Source: Aminobacter sp. HY435 (GTDB taxonomy: Bacteria; Pseudomonadota; Alphaproteobacteria; Rhizobiales; Rhizobiaceae). From it: DNA of 64,000 bases. Location: assembly GCF_027568395.1 (NCBI RefSeq), contig NZ_JANKZL010000004.1, forward strand, positions 186,001-250,000, written 5' to 3'. Below, in pieces: positions 60,701 through 63,189 of this stretch. Every line of letters begins with the position of its first letter. Position 1 is the stretch's first letter. The position numbers and the translations under genes are program-made. The notes under the pieces are model-generated. The model made no database searches. It saw nothing but the letters and a program-made list of their open reading frames with translations, and was not told the origin of the DNA.

Positions 60701-62207
60701 TGAGCGCGCCCGTGGGCAGGGTGATTTCGCCGAGCCCGAGGAAATTGGGCAGCGGCACCTCGGTCAGCAGGATGTCCACGTCGACGTCGGTTTCGGCGCT
60801 GATGGCAGTGCCACTGCCGTTGATCCGGGCAGTGGATGCCAGCGCGACAGTCGCCGTGTTGTTCAAGGTGGCGACGATGTTGCGCAACGCCGGGTCAGCC
60901 TTGCCGTGCATCTTGAGAACGTTGGCCGCGCGGGCGGCAACCTTGACCGTCCCGCCCGTTGCCGTCAGCGTCCCGGCGATTGTCACCGTCGCGGACGTGG
61001 TCTTGCTTGCGCTCAGCGTCGCCCCGGAGCCGGCCGCTCCAAGCGATGTGCGCAGGTGGTCGATGGCGCGCAGGTCGATCGATTTGGCGCTGATGACCGC
61101 GCTCGCGCCGATATTGATGTCTTCGGCGCTGAGCCCGAGTGTCCCGAGGGCAGTAATGCCGGCGTTGACGACAATCTCTTCGCCGGCATCGACCATCAGC
61201 GAGAAATCCGCCCAGGCCGGCAGCGAACTTATCGTCGTGACATTGGCATTGTCGCCAAGATAGAGCCAAAGCGAGGTTTGTGCGGCAATGGTGGTAGCGG
61301 CGCCGCCGATCGTGACGACCAGATTGTCGCCCGACGCCGCAATCGTCACGTTCTTGTCTGCCGCCGCATTGACCAGTGCCGACAGGTCCTGCGTCAGATG
61401 GCCTGCAACACCCGGGTCGAACGGCTCCATGTTCTCGAAGACGAGGCCCTGCCCACCGACGGTCAGCTTGCCCGAGCCAGCCGAACCCAGATCGATCGCG
61501 GTTGCCGTGGTTCCAGCAAGAACGATCGTGTCCTTGCCGCCATAACCGCCGTCGATTGAGCCTGACAGCCGACCGGCCACGCCGATCGTGAAGGTGTCGT
61601 TGTTGTTGTGGGCGCCAACCAGGTTTTCGACGCCGTCGAACTTGGCCTTGACCTTGTCGCCGACAAGATTTCCGGTGTTGTTGCCTGTGAGATTCCAGGC
61701 GGTGTTGTCGGAGGAATCGAAGACGATGCGGTCGTTGCCGCCGCCGCCACTGAACGAAATCTCGGGCGCCAGCGTCAGTGCGCCGAACGAATCCTCGTCG
61801 ATGGTCAGCGTGTCGTTGCTGGAGCCGCCGGTGATGGTGATGCCAGTAATCGTGCTCAGGTCGCCAAAAGCGAGCACCTTGCCGCCACGCGCCTGGTCGA
61901 CGATTTCAACGCGCTGGATCGTGGTCGCAACGTTGTTGACGTTTTCAACCTGTTCGATGAGGCGGACGAGTATCTGGTGATCGATGTCGACGCCATCGGT
62001 GGCGAGATTGACATTGAGGTCCGCATTCAGCAGCAGGCGCGGTTCGAGCGGATCGAAGACAAGGCGGACGCGATCAGCGAGTTCGCGCTGGACGCGCGAG
62101 CCGCGCGCCAGGCGCGCCAGTTTCGCCGAAAGGACCTCCGACAGTCTTGCACGGCGGTGCGATATCGGGCGACCCGATACACCCTCCGACTTGAACGGAA
62201 ATGCCAT
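33774..62207 (-). CDS. Giant LEPR-XLL / RTX repeat surface protein (9,477 aa)
   Basis: One uninterrupted frame of 9,477 codons (predicted mass near 1 MDa) starts at an ATG preceded by GGAAGGGAGAGGGG. There is no Sec signal. The N-terminus has the LEPR-XLL motif DPLEPRLLLNAD (LEPRLLL at residues 54-60), which marks very large repetitive surface proteins. A short RTX-like block follows (about 115-235, with GGGGNDRIVF and GGYGGKDTIVL). Five supra-repeats with CBM5/12-like inserts span about 1090-3010. A hydrophobic Gly/Ala-rich solenoid spans about 3160-4370. Filamentous-hemagglutinin-like sequence follows to about 6900, with a helical insert near 5926-6183. Calx-beta-like repeats lie at about 7420-7780. 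RTX nonapeptide-like arrays fill about 7870-9310, and the end is VLLFDNKTNSFVAGRGTDDD plus IAFY. This architecture fits a calcium-stabilised adhesin or S-layer-like protein exported by type I secretion. No transporter genes are in view. SapC-family and radical SAM genes lie upstream on the same strand. Confidence 0.92.
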   Translation of the reverse strand: MAFPFKSEGVSGRPISHRRARLSEVLSAKLARLARGSRVQRELADRVRLVFDPLEPRLLLNADLNVNLATDGVDIDHQILVRLIEQVENVNNVATTIQRVEIVDQARGGKVLAFGDLSTITGITITGGSSNDTLTIDEDSFGALTLAPEISFSGGGGNDRIVFDSSDNTAWNLTGNNTGNLVGDKVKAKFDGVENLVGAHNNNDTFTIGVAGRLSGSIDGGYGGKDTIVLAGTTATAIDLGSAGSGKLTVGGQGLVFENMEPFDPGVAGHLTQDLSALVNAAADKNVTIAASGDNLVVTIGGAATTIAAQTSLWLYLGDNANVTTISSLPAWADFSLMVDAGEEIVVNAGITALGTLGLSAEDINIGASAVISAKSIDLRAIDHLRTSLGAAGSGATLSASKTTSATVTIAGTLTATGGTVKVAARAANVLKMHGKADPALRNIVATLNNTATVALASTARINGSGTAISAETDVDVDILLTEVPLPNFLGLGEITLPTGALNGILPASLINEVFPDGIINTGSEAFTNLISVGQLSMDKLREVAANIADFSNAQVESDVTVTNKTSVTVDAAARITQTGGTVGGASEVAISASDDSVVRVKIQTEKDALFPALATIVVFSAIDSDVDVSRTTEVVVGPATAAVVAKPTVINAAGDVAIAARNAGEVRNDIASNSIGSATNDATETTTALVRGVTVIAGGLNVSADSDTIYRTSSLDAENRVTGGTTAGIDESVVSAGSGGVTVAAADRSEFEATALPFQPRMTETDAKAKKHIARVSSINEVTKTTAALLSQSVVTSAGAIVVSAINETKLSAFAVSLPMEEALEDSGDDPTNQVNAKKVNAGVLVANIVNGSTLATVSASDVSTTNGGDIKVEAVDDTFLDATIYINIDGRGGVGRLLKGGAKAVTGLEAMNIVGFKVPGIAQATLDAILGTSFWTTEEQVQVKASITDSLVSAAGALLVAAASRGVVNSTVSNTSLAEATGLLKISAKAMGVVLATNQVSRIASAVIDGGTSNKSVKAVGAITVTASDDTTVNSNVKIVSSGTASSDGGLHSLERTIDGVLGSQVGGDRKLTDGLVVPVAYGTTVGLNYDTITDGFKGAIDVKTGDVVAVAKLGEAGKLYRYVGPDQTINFKLNNPARNFADPAYWQLVKGEPGQVYTYLGADNPTLNLLNVDFTDRDLWKPDTDYSIVTDKYNLRASGGAATGAALVFNDVRGGATALVRKVDLEAGSVAVTAESIGRIEANADILSEAKGGSPFNQDKLIEKVAPKGAKGFLFKKLLSGGGTTKAQSAVVATNLIQGQTSAKIEDSKLGTDANKIGDVTVLAENSSHIVSENSTVATAANGNKASAFQISNNTIGWERGNLLFNTVETLLGDVVHNIAEPAGASDIRLRTENPFNVEASISSTDITSNGDVSVEAVSEAVISASIDNRATASYEALFDGKVTSTGAVISGNKVSSAAIAKISGGTVKADTVSVKAQDRAEIDASTSLGVTAELDNTNGADIVNSIASNILDDYDYTTKSGTPSLNLGDKVRISSADDYAGTGDKGAIYQYMGADGTSVNLATANFNDFGLWKKLNTENLIPASMVKTGLLALGMDEKSVVGNATSKGGIFARNQVKSNVEASLTGTSVTTVGDVVVDAKESAKIKAVDNSVIDGWDSTAGISVSNTVQGGAKAAVESSSVVTGASGDLNVSARTDATIDATALSKLTSSGKTIGFVIAFNAVGYEPGNLLFDAVDTLIGSPEIGKALKAESPVLTTAYIKNSSIDAGGDIALVAVNAAGINSVLGAESLMEWENDFAAGAKYGVSGTAAGAILASNKVSAGASAYIDNSAAVDGSGNATKTVKAGGKVDLKADNAATISADIKVVATALPASTLNALTDLIGNAAERLGAGDYDFTTKSGVRSLEKGDKVRVALDYLDTEIDLDAVTDASTVVDIINGDRVETGGKVYRYLGDTKITTRGGINVANTTLWQEMDVNSGEVYEYIGDTPLANVDLTIADYGDVNSWKQLRTSDFKDTFFPELGNIVTTNAKAIGLAIAYNDTRGNAHAYIQGAKVDAGGAVNVAATGASTITAYTTSTVTASGGSSINGTGKVLGFNGQIVTNVVLGKTIASIDSSTVKAGGNVTVSAENEARIDARLYSSGNSAATSVGISLAYNSVGWEAQNLLFNTLDTLVGAPYLADGAFDGNLGADASASILKSTVDSGGKIRVSAESDAQINATVSNAAVTETSALYGASGASYGAIIASNKVSGAAKATIDNSGTTGKTIKAANGVSVIADDAVGIYSNAKLVASTTVTNDGGAGIIQETLNDLFPADYDTRPDAGGTKIRDVKFGDRIRIADDYLGSIAIDLNNVLPPSKFPISNGDAIRFEGIGDDTGAIYQYNGDDAIIDLEALVAGGEANLGPDWTKVGGNAGSIYVFMGSNALGQDIDLTQTDFTNLGLWKEAPEATVLLQELNLSASPSKSVGGLVVMNDVRGGSSATITNANVTATTGNVEVAALESAVMTAKVDSAISSSGGSSIDWDGDKKTGAADTNPGTKHKPGSPADPAADTTPAGQENNTDKVLSINGTIATNLVQSSAVAKISGSSITAGGDVSVSAENVSRIDADTKSSAYTTGGDSVGVTLAFNTIGWNPTNVLFNGVDALLGDDLIADAFGGRNPSFTEAAIVNSDVSAGGDLSVTADNRAAIDATVGNEVTSESTSISGTDGKALGFVIASNKVASEAKAYIDNSGNATADVDAVAVTVKATDDASITSKGEIKALTLIKNDYGISVVANLAKSAFGNYQFTTKSGSQTVNNGDLIYIDTSVPGGPQAGELWEFDGADGSTINFDNFTGAGWSKYIVNDVIDFINDNLVPSLAGGSAIGVGALVIRNDIDSGATAKLLNADVNATGNVLVSAKQTSEISADVKARVEVTGSAKGKSIAINGVIATNNVLNYAKATVTGSDVTGADLDVLAEGGATIKATIDADTIAKQVAAGITLAFNTVGLAGQNFLFNAVDTLLGTDLVGAISGLDPNAQIQALVTSSKIDMTGDVLVSAKATQLITSEISNYVKTLRGGAPTAVSVGGVFALNRVYAVVDASVTNSADIDADGSFTVSASNTSSITSKVVAPVIAINYSYGENPDGKSVSIAPVVSRNAVDARVKASIDGVADLDAASVRVEASQAGKIDATAAAAAVSVAAGTGKGLAVGVAGTIAFNTIVGGVEALISASDVSASGNAAGDGVTVSATNSADIDATIAAAAASVAGGFSGSGTAVAVGIVLAFNYIGYTGSITQVGVAKPLKTDARISNSTVAGNKVSVLAKSSQSIDATTVAASVAIGLSASGAATAFSAGGVFVQNSIAADTIAAIDGGASGRSNITARSGGIVVDAENTSKIKSLSAAATIAASFSSKNAVAVSIGLDIAFNDIKGSVGAKVSDATLSSDGVLEVKAANKAEISAVAVAASASITISGGRSISFSGAGATAKNDIDVDTEASITDSVISKSGNITVAASATQQIDATVLAASAAVGIGSTGIGASIGVAVAINKIGNGAGDRSKVLAFIKDSAVKSSGVLTVAALSQQDIEALVAAGSVAIAGGSTGVAASGAGAGARNDISVATQAFVDGDGTSNAAQGITAGVNAASMIITAEDTSNISAFVGAASIAFAVGSTGVSLSIGLSYAENSISNDIYAGIKNANDGVAATSAGGIVARAKDASVIKAESVAASFAAAFGSTGIAISGAGAISKNTINTDTNAVIVGSKVTSKGAVTVEALSTAKIEAFIAALSVAIGVGSTGVGAAIGISVAINTIGDWDVPVIPNSNEADVFVSPVLRANGASGVRAYVGDSDVSADGNLSVKANSSQNITAKVFAGAVALAGGSVGVGVGGSGVYTENMIAVATDAMITGKANDLAVIRAANVLVEAKNKAKIDAIAGAAAVAGAVGSVGVGVAIGISIAKNTIANDVNAYTRYADVAVTDIPVYDPVYVWVDKGLPTQRLVLQNPPTPANAATPGTITVSAVQEATIKADSVAAAVSVAGGGVGVAVSGGGAGASNVILGGTRAFAESSLLKSGGNISFSADNTSSITALVGAAAAGLAVGGVAVQASVGAGVAYNNIGFNHAGTRMPVEVLAYLKDTSLDSWGRVEVKARSSQSIDATVAAGAVAVSAGKFAFGLAGAGASTKNKVAVQVNAYVHEDGANNAIKVAALDIDARDVSTINAFAGAAAVSLAIGLGAGAVSIGVAEAVNLIDNDVGAFLRNAGNVVVTGWIPVQSNGYIYRTNNILPAYAQGSGLLTVHASETASLTSRAVMASVAAAVGIGGAVAGGGSVTRNTVTSETLAWVANSSIQVNGDIRVAAEDKTSVNTMVDAIALAVGMISVAAAGASATSQIDNQVSAKVEESTVRARDVAVDAKATPKAYSEAKGVNAGTLAVGVSEAKSKVGTRVTASTATTSYFVDNLSITAAQTLPTSGDTAGAKAQGLVGGLIGVDSTITEALNTSTVHALIGASVVINAARAVSVAAQNDSRQKAESDSAAYGLIAAGATKATAKSLPRQLGGVDVANTLAEVGASTIINAGTLNISAVGSDDNFASANPGSGGLVAGAAAAAKTETRAYTRAVLGDQASVTLSKAATQRAGESNLAFELYKTTAGRFVLKADHLTRANISIRTSAYGLLAGSGAEADNWITSNVDAVVGARAVVKAGAIVANAVNRFDKPAINGNVDGSTGGLFTGAGVTSETHLTLNTKVTVNDNAKLTVVGNSIEAGEFSLKAMNKIFYREGVAYKGGGLGSGIGAASILDAENLYATVQLGSNPASATSNNIVLKTAGQIDLAANTHADARTDNSVDNYGGVTVTVANATIKLSPDNNIVVGRGALIEALRDVNMLVGMDANFNHDEYKLGVYADTFAGSAIPIDSVTADVFLFQSNNINIGSQATVRSGGNVRLFADRFGLAHMTAQGKAVNWASSLMGAIDSALGGKAHEQFDGTAHTEAHAVVTVDGTVQTGINRTVNVIIDGIGGSTANPTIIYHGGETDGSGAENASLSIGQEPLQSNYFAEIEKARAKMAEYGSNADLVAFYKGEIRRLEKELVFLKLAEIKDDPNGLKDSDGNPLKVIVPIKRNVLTISVAPIYAAAGYIDIRTDVLQGNGKLDAPGNVKVVIENRTEAFLDIAGIYIPENNGGVFLNGFQDKISDFDTKAQANATVIARNLANVADDNKANRGNDPFFAYSQAGTNLDITLTKVADMAATVLIKNTWNVGGPNKPWPGIMISGDIDAITAKVTIDNSAGAGGDITINASIRSATLDVITAGMVVIDLPPGSVFHSGGDPYASWKNLGDGTGMSDLTGVAGSEIAKPAVNGIYASRISINAEYINLNGLIQSGYEDYVLDIDGDTEAEIADIKARIARGENLGERVELKSVSYKDFKVYWDVANGRVVLQEFRTPGGSITITGKLMNTGNGKIKALGGYVNVTVNNSTNYDVVVQRIDVTDRGLGTIILNDKAKAVIQNGVAVEGSYTQTWYQTKPNGSVDVRVTQFVPQMVPPTGTNTSGAPKFNRTMVPVGGSIGNPTNTAGAFDYLSSYQVKEGWRYGWSVASTQRDRITDTYGTSAWIGIDALAADPSALHSSVKELLTQPTLVPGSDYFFESNVSAQYDFKTITTILDSSKVPGNKWTTSTWYGKKTYWQEYITEISSRTVATHSIEADRPVGIEFLGYTEATVKVLSTGAGKVLIEGGILNDTGLTQIVSQTVIEATNENSVVQGVRIDLDADDGIGAGVFAMQIDLVDQYPEGYKGVNQPTTAYAYLNATSSRGDIRINEKSGDMSINTVAAAQGDVFLSAHAGIVVADQLGGSYLPGLVKGGSITLIADHYVGAAGTLPSGALGGIGNSTARTLQLNSGVADGDRVNITAQGNVFVSEIDGDMRVERITTAGNVYIKVVAGSLLDADNVRVKDERAYEELKNGVWSDLQLTTGTGAQDKINAVLSSYETGIRQEYNTYWRFKGQYDGTTVKLTDAERAAYQAQYGSDADAAIQTAEASRTAQYLLLKDKYEGFGDVWRSDIDAAYALYWQYRSTQANPSVYNTAHEVPVSQSERDVIRERLRVQGIEALSATARALYTTEGTALLRDEGANSAGAAGLSGPELETYLAYYVAARLEDYVAPRIGDYVDDNLQDYIDDGQAAEEAALSAAKSADYHDLNKMFGRLNETAQDTNLVNGQKFLFAIGATAADLISTVKVWTEDELLHAFSAGLTKSVSDTEVVIEQSNITAKNITIETSKSVGSVEGEVVIDLGDGSLQKPLSDDERVALAAAERRDVIFISGYETGRGDATKFLSGVNVAFANEGGRGTLTLASGNWPSLFKAGDLIYVEGSAANGTGGYLKIDKVVGNKITLIEGHSVVAESATGLKVGVAQFASAFVDLAQVNFGNVGNNGTIQLVSGNWPAGMFKAGDLIYVGGTSQNSTEDSVYYKIKSVSGGTITLEDGQTLTVELGSTVNIGAVLDDPMDTQARLTKVLINRREDIDVTLTGMLAVKAGEAVYLGSDGSIELGNIVAGVGGATGDTIRIKVDGNITNGLAAGGGVNLDGRDILLEAGKGHIGEAGKAITVTMRGEGGLIARAQDDVRITAPTSDLRLESVYSRSGDAILTSTLGSILDAIAGSDATKVEARHVLLTAGGTIGTDTNALEIDVTGTVNNTTSGHLNDGTITAAAAGSIYLTETHGNMNVRGIKSTNGDVSLTAVAGSIVDAELPTSFQTDGTPIRTKADVIGRHVTLRAFIDVGAIGDELEIDSSFAAAGSVSAYTDRGSVYLIESAGNMILREVKTGLLNAAAFEDAVAFLTVLNGSMLNGRTDALANVVSRRAYLFASTDIGTSGKRVVTQVGNLESWSRDNNTWIHNLGALVVGGVRSDISGVTAGGSAFIMASSPITITEKSLVQDAELEFLAVDKAGDGDDIIVAAGVTLTATEGEVRLLAGDDVLVSATATIIAKTKIVITGDYQAPGNADPDAGTGSKIELYGTFQAPVIEVNGGLDRDEILLDVVALRGNTFVRGGASNDKIVIDRLPTMNTYNGVAVTGAFAKDANGRDLRDELTIDGQGGTDAVIVNIEGTSDYVMNVRDSGASNDGVDTLTIEGTAAADSFLFRKNFIANMRPLAGGGYSSAVERINYNASINGRVVVNGNAGNDSFYFDDNAAILTVDGGLGDDFFQVGQVFGSSRDQKVGADGKLDPSGSYAITPVEDRFETIVTTLGYLSKGITLPAVLYGGDGNDKFSVYSNHADLRLEGEDGNDEFVIRAFALAEGVNVKLNGGAGDDIIQYNVNAPVSIDGGAGFDRVVVLGTELADVFVITKDGIYGAGLTVRVANAEAIDVDGLEGDDTFYVLSTASDVVTTIIGGLGSDTFNVAGDVTKTVVSDDGNGGSGVVSHTVSSTDPRYNGLFVRGLDLTAKGDTSAAVDIADGLKVREGDINSFDTYKLTLPMAPIAGTIAYVTVSAAQASAALRGKNGKTILVSLDGINYAESLTVAFDGSNWAAGKVIYVKAADDLAEEGQAVVAISHSVIHVDAAGNPLSPTAPGRFDGYQIPNVLVTVIDDDKADVLITESGGSTGVREGDAAGDSYTVALTKPPAAGEVVTVRLTSGNQLNLSVTEIKFGLVAGNGVFAWNDAQIVTVTSTADGVAENRLVQSIQHSVETTPGGVYANAESQAVDVDVVDAETPGVEIIETDGSTTVSQAGESDTYQIVLTAKPTAPVRIYINIDGQARVDLAANPRVQQDGSGKFYVDFTDADWNLPVTVTLVFDGTVQAPPSGIRVFSQQPHELNRIAGPLHIIGGVGATDRSLTVAVALPTEVNHPVVANPGQSGLGDVDQLVVFSDTAQAPLSGVLTANTITGLGMPTTPLMVDYNDGKPPVPVARGITYTDVGVVEVLLGVANDNFVIQSTAANTLTVVHGGGGDDTLTVVDSTGPVVLFGDTSADGKRYSATPSVPNGTAYLFLNTGNDTINASGAKGVVVIDGGAGKDVLTGGKGTSFIAGGAGDDTINGGTGKNWIIGDSSFNVGYLTRTVIIDDDGINAQGVAEAAGADKITSGDVDDLIIGDHGIIAQMPTVANSPLVLDVGTLDMMRDRTVVMVATSNPSNGGDDDINAGSGKNIIFGGSGADTLTAGNGDSVILGDNGFALFDDTGKRLRVETMDHGYGGADTITVLSGNHVLMGGSFGDKINAGGGNHVILGDNGKAIYLAGGLASARSAWDSNDGIDDITAGDGSHVVFGGGGGDKIAIGTGSSVVFGDSAYAEFDNTLPTLAYSIDTDKGGSDTITTGNGDQIVVGGAMGDTITTGGGADIIFGDNARLEFEIVTIASIRLADLQRGLTIDPTRGGSDVITAGAGNDIVIAGTANDLVYGLAGDDILFGDHGLFNAKAPPSQWVLSIYTGAGHGGTWDTIHGGDGNDIMVGQQGTDNLHGEGGDDDIIGGHNVVGGADGGDGISGGDGDDVILGDNGIIARGLAGGTSWKNAVWQRNPVVPNTAPSLLREVVLFDLIDNVGGADSIWGKAGDDRIFGQRGDDKLYGDAGIDEIVGGLGADTIDGGAGNDILLGDAGQILRAFNADGSAVLNSDGSWHRDVVLEEVATITGMVALSSNKTITRNGLAAQLLSPDVMLLGGVTGANGANVLSGSGTWNTQAVGLDLEVAYNDYIVGNDGNDVIFGQRGNDTLAGGNGDDTIFGDRASNISGFNTDLPKIVNAFRIIGAVQGINVTIPFGGELIVPAANLLPSELTATMPQIEIYPTAAGFLGEFSAKNQIVMPGNQRVSVFASLIGDVTRIGDLAYGSDTIFGGEGRDTIFGDDGRITAIAETGLSVIDKEIAGLSVSLRDMLIDFSSLGFAQNALNAQPGAAVINVAIGNDLIYGDGGDDTIFGDTGTLIVPASQMVLMAANSTAAALKLHNWLMDFQTVVADAAYSAHAAGEKVVLDFGTKTNPGGATYVAGQKVLRTATHRLVLGNDTIGAGSGSDLVVGDHGLVNIPLVTSATAAKPASLTAAELAAINAALATQDQSRTSGLLAHIARDHAIDATVNKAGDWLFGNGLGYGLSIGNDQIYGNQDGDVLIGDVGLIEQPMMGIGHTSASQASIADGLQDAFFRVIDRLYLGNIGGASARAEAWGVQSRLAAAGTKDWSSNGSVNAWLLDSGDPRQSQRPALDFIVLNSDQIYGGKGNDIVFGDMAAILPVVDPTGQAGMIEKMRVLPVGETGATLTATLRYVYNFGMHGFLHGPASSDVTRVSLFKVDADRLSGELGDDILYGLLGDDYIEGLAGNDQLSGGAGYDTVNGGLGINLHGFDRLRDKLEAGGGQDIVRQTLDASSSSMVLGRSWISPLTGGIGVHVANAVGALNPSATNIVRVGATPAPAAGMSTTSRNVSSITQQLVWASKVDRNFVKGADPASLTHQDVPRSAPAGLSPLQALAFDTRSPKDIIAGIRSGNIVLRVGEQEEVDPLFDLDVLLFDNKTNSFVAGRGTDDDIAFY
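34260..38600 (-). repeat. C-terminal RTX (GGxGxDxxx) calcium-binding array in the giant protein
   Basis: Many copies of the RTX consensus occur, such as GGAGDDTINGGTGKNWIIGD, GGDGNDIMVGQQGTDNLHGE, GSGSDLVVGDHG and GNDQLSGGAGYDTVNGG. They are spaced by 30-100 residues of other sequence instead of forming one compact block, so this is a stretched array of small beta-rolls. RTX rolls fold when calcium rises outside the cell, which drives type I export. They cover roughly residues 7870-9310. Confidence 0.85.
38900..39950 (-). repeat. Three Calx-beta-like repeats in the giant protein
   Basis: Three units show the Calx-beta-like pattern of an E-x-G-D/S start and a closing VIDDD/VDVVDAE strand: VREGDINSFDTYKLTL, GVREGDAAGDSYTVALTKPP and TTVSQAGESDTYQIVLTAKP. 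Calx-beta folds bind calcium or act as stiff spacers in large adhesins. They sit just N-terminal of the main RTX region. Confidence 0.65.
43658..44430 (-). other. Alpha-helical, charged insert inside the giant protein
   Basis: About 260 residues (near 5926-6183) differ from everything around them: long helical, Tyr-, Ala- and acid-rich sequence such as IRQEYNTYWRFKGQYDG, TDAERAAYQAQYGSDADAAI and DIDAAYALYWQYRSTQ, later ARLEDYVAPRIGDYVDDNLQ. It interrupts beta-rich sequence (GNVYIKVVAGSLLDADNV before it). No family is recognised. A hinge or binding module are both possible. Confidence 0.6.
49100..52730 (-). repeat. Alternating hydrophobic solenoid repeats (GSTGVG-type) in the giant protein
   Basis: Units of roughly 60-65 residues repeat in pairs. 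One form contains AVGIGSTGIGASIGVAVAIN followed by KIGN and a D-S-x-V strand; the other contains AIAGGSTGVAASGAGAGARN followed by DISVATQAFV. Each is framed by V-x-A-x-x-x-x-x-I-x-A strands. The pattern suggests a regular beta-solenoid with a Gly/Ala-rich hydrophobic face, unusual for a secreted RTX protein. About residues 3160-4370. Confidence 0.7.
53150..58950 (-). repeat. Five ~380-470-residue supra-repeats with CBM5/12-like inserts in the giant protein
   Basis: Each unit begins with a YDxTTKSG-like segment (near 58940, 57660, 56525, 55255 and 53860). A small aromatic module follows with G-D-x-V, G-x-x-Y-x-Y-x-G and a late tryptophan, for example GAIYQYMGADGTSVNLATAN then LWKKL. Next come N-D-x-R-G-G-A strands, a G-W-x-x-x-N-L-L-F-N-x-V-D-x-L-L-G motif and V-S-A-x-x-x-x-x-I-D-A strands. 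The small module resembles the chitin-binding CBM5/12 pattern. Confidence 0.7.
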
Positions 62208-62244
62208 TCCCCTCTCCCTTCCGCCTAGCTACGCACGAAGGGCC

Positions 62245-62260
62245 GGGACCTTTCGGTCCC
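62245..62260 (-). promoter_or_regulatory. Hairpin in the 5' leader of the giant gene
   Basis: GGGACC (62245-62250) and GGTCCC (62255-62260) form a short perfect stem with a TTTC/GAAA loop, about 38 nt upstream of the giant gene's start codon. It may stabilise the leader or affect translation. Confidence 0.4.
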
Positions 62261-62280
62261 AGCCTGCCGCTCCCGGAACG

Positions 62281-62305
62281 AAAACGGGAGCGCCAAGCGC
62301 TCCCG
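62281..62305 (-). terminator. Rho-independent terminator after the SapC-family gene
   Basis: Read on the minus strand, CGGGAGCGC (62305-62297) pairs with GCGCTCCCG (62293-62285) around a 3-nt loop, and TTTT follows at 62284-62281. It begins 6 nt after the SapC stop codon. One arm could instead pair with bases 62269-62275 downstream, giving two exclusive structures. It separates SapC transcription from the giant gene unless read through. Confidence 0.7.
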
Positions 62306-62311
62306 TACAAC

Positions 62312-63094
62312 CTATGCTGCCGTTGGCTCCGGAGCCGTCTGCTCTTCCGCGTTGACTTGCTCGCCCCCCGCAGCCCCTGCCCCGATGCGTTCTGCCGTGG
62401 AGGTCAGATGCCGCATGGAAAAGAGATGCAGGTAAATCAGTTCCAGATCGTCGTATGCCTGCAGTTCAGCCAACTGTTCGCCGGTGAGCGCCTTCAGGCG
62501 CTCCCGGTTCACCGCGAGGAAACCCGACAGCGTCAGCACCTGCCGGTTGCGCAAGGTGAAGCGCGCCTGCATCGACTCGAAAAGCCCGAGATCGTTGAGA
62601 CGCTTGGTCAGGCCGCGGGTGCGATGGAACTGCACCTGGTAGGCCTGGAGAAAGCCGAGCACACTCTCGAGGTACTGTGTGCGCTCGCCGTCATTGTCGA
62701 ACAGCCGCTCGCCGCGGCCGGTCCGGTTGCAGCCTTCGAACTCCTCGTCGACGCACAGCGTGAAATTGGCGCCGTCGTCGTCGCTCGAAAACACGAAAGG
62801 ATATCTGCGCAGGAACGCCGGCACGTACTTGCCGGTCCAGCCGCCCTTGTCGTCGACGAACAGGTTCTCGTTGTCGCGGACCCCCAGCAGCACCACTGGA
62901 ATGATGTCTTCGCCCTGTCCGGCAAAGACCACCGTATACTCATCCGCGGCGTGCGCGAATTCGGCTGCCATCAACGGCACCGAATTGACGTGGCGCGCAT
63001 AGGAGAGATCCCCACCGATTTTTACCGAGAGGTCACCGTGGGCCTGTCGCGTCACCGGGACCGCGCGCTCGTATATCAGAAGTTGCTTTGCCAT
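62312..63094 (-). CDS. SapC family protein
   Basis: This belongs to the SapC family (PF07277 type), named after a Campylobacter fetus protein linked to its S-layer; the biochemical role is not established. The ATG at 63092-63094 begins MAKQLLIYERAVPVTRQ; a TTG five codons upstream is the alternative. The product is 260 residues with no signal peptide. Family features are AHGDLSVKIGGDLSYARH, VPLMAAEFAHAADEYTVVF, FVDDKGGWTGKYVPAFLRRY and PFVFSSDDDGANFTLCVDE, then ALTGEQLAELQAYDDLELIY near the end. It lies between a radical SAM gene and the giant RTX gene, all on the same strand, so it may help produce or anchor the giant protein. A terminator follows it. Confidence 0.9.
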   Translation of the reverse strand: MAKQLLIYERAVPVTRQAHGDLSVKIGGDLSYARHVNSVPLMAAEFAHAADEYTVVFAGQGEDIIPVVLLGVRDNENLFVDDKGGWTGKYVPAFLRRYPFVFSSDDDGANFTLCVDEEFEGCNRTGRGERLFDNDGERTQYLESVLGFLQAYQVQFHRTRGLTKRLNDLGLFESMQARFTLRNRQVLTLSGFLAVNRERLKALTGEQLAELQAYDDLELIYLHLFSMRHLTSTAERIGAGAAGGEQVNAEEQTAPEPTAA

Positions 63095-63189
63095 CCCCAC
63101 CGCACGCAATTTTAATGAGATTCTACCCTAAGGGAACGCACGGTAGCATTGCATATCAGTGATTGGAAAGAGGTTATGGTGACCTCACG

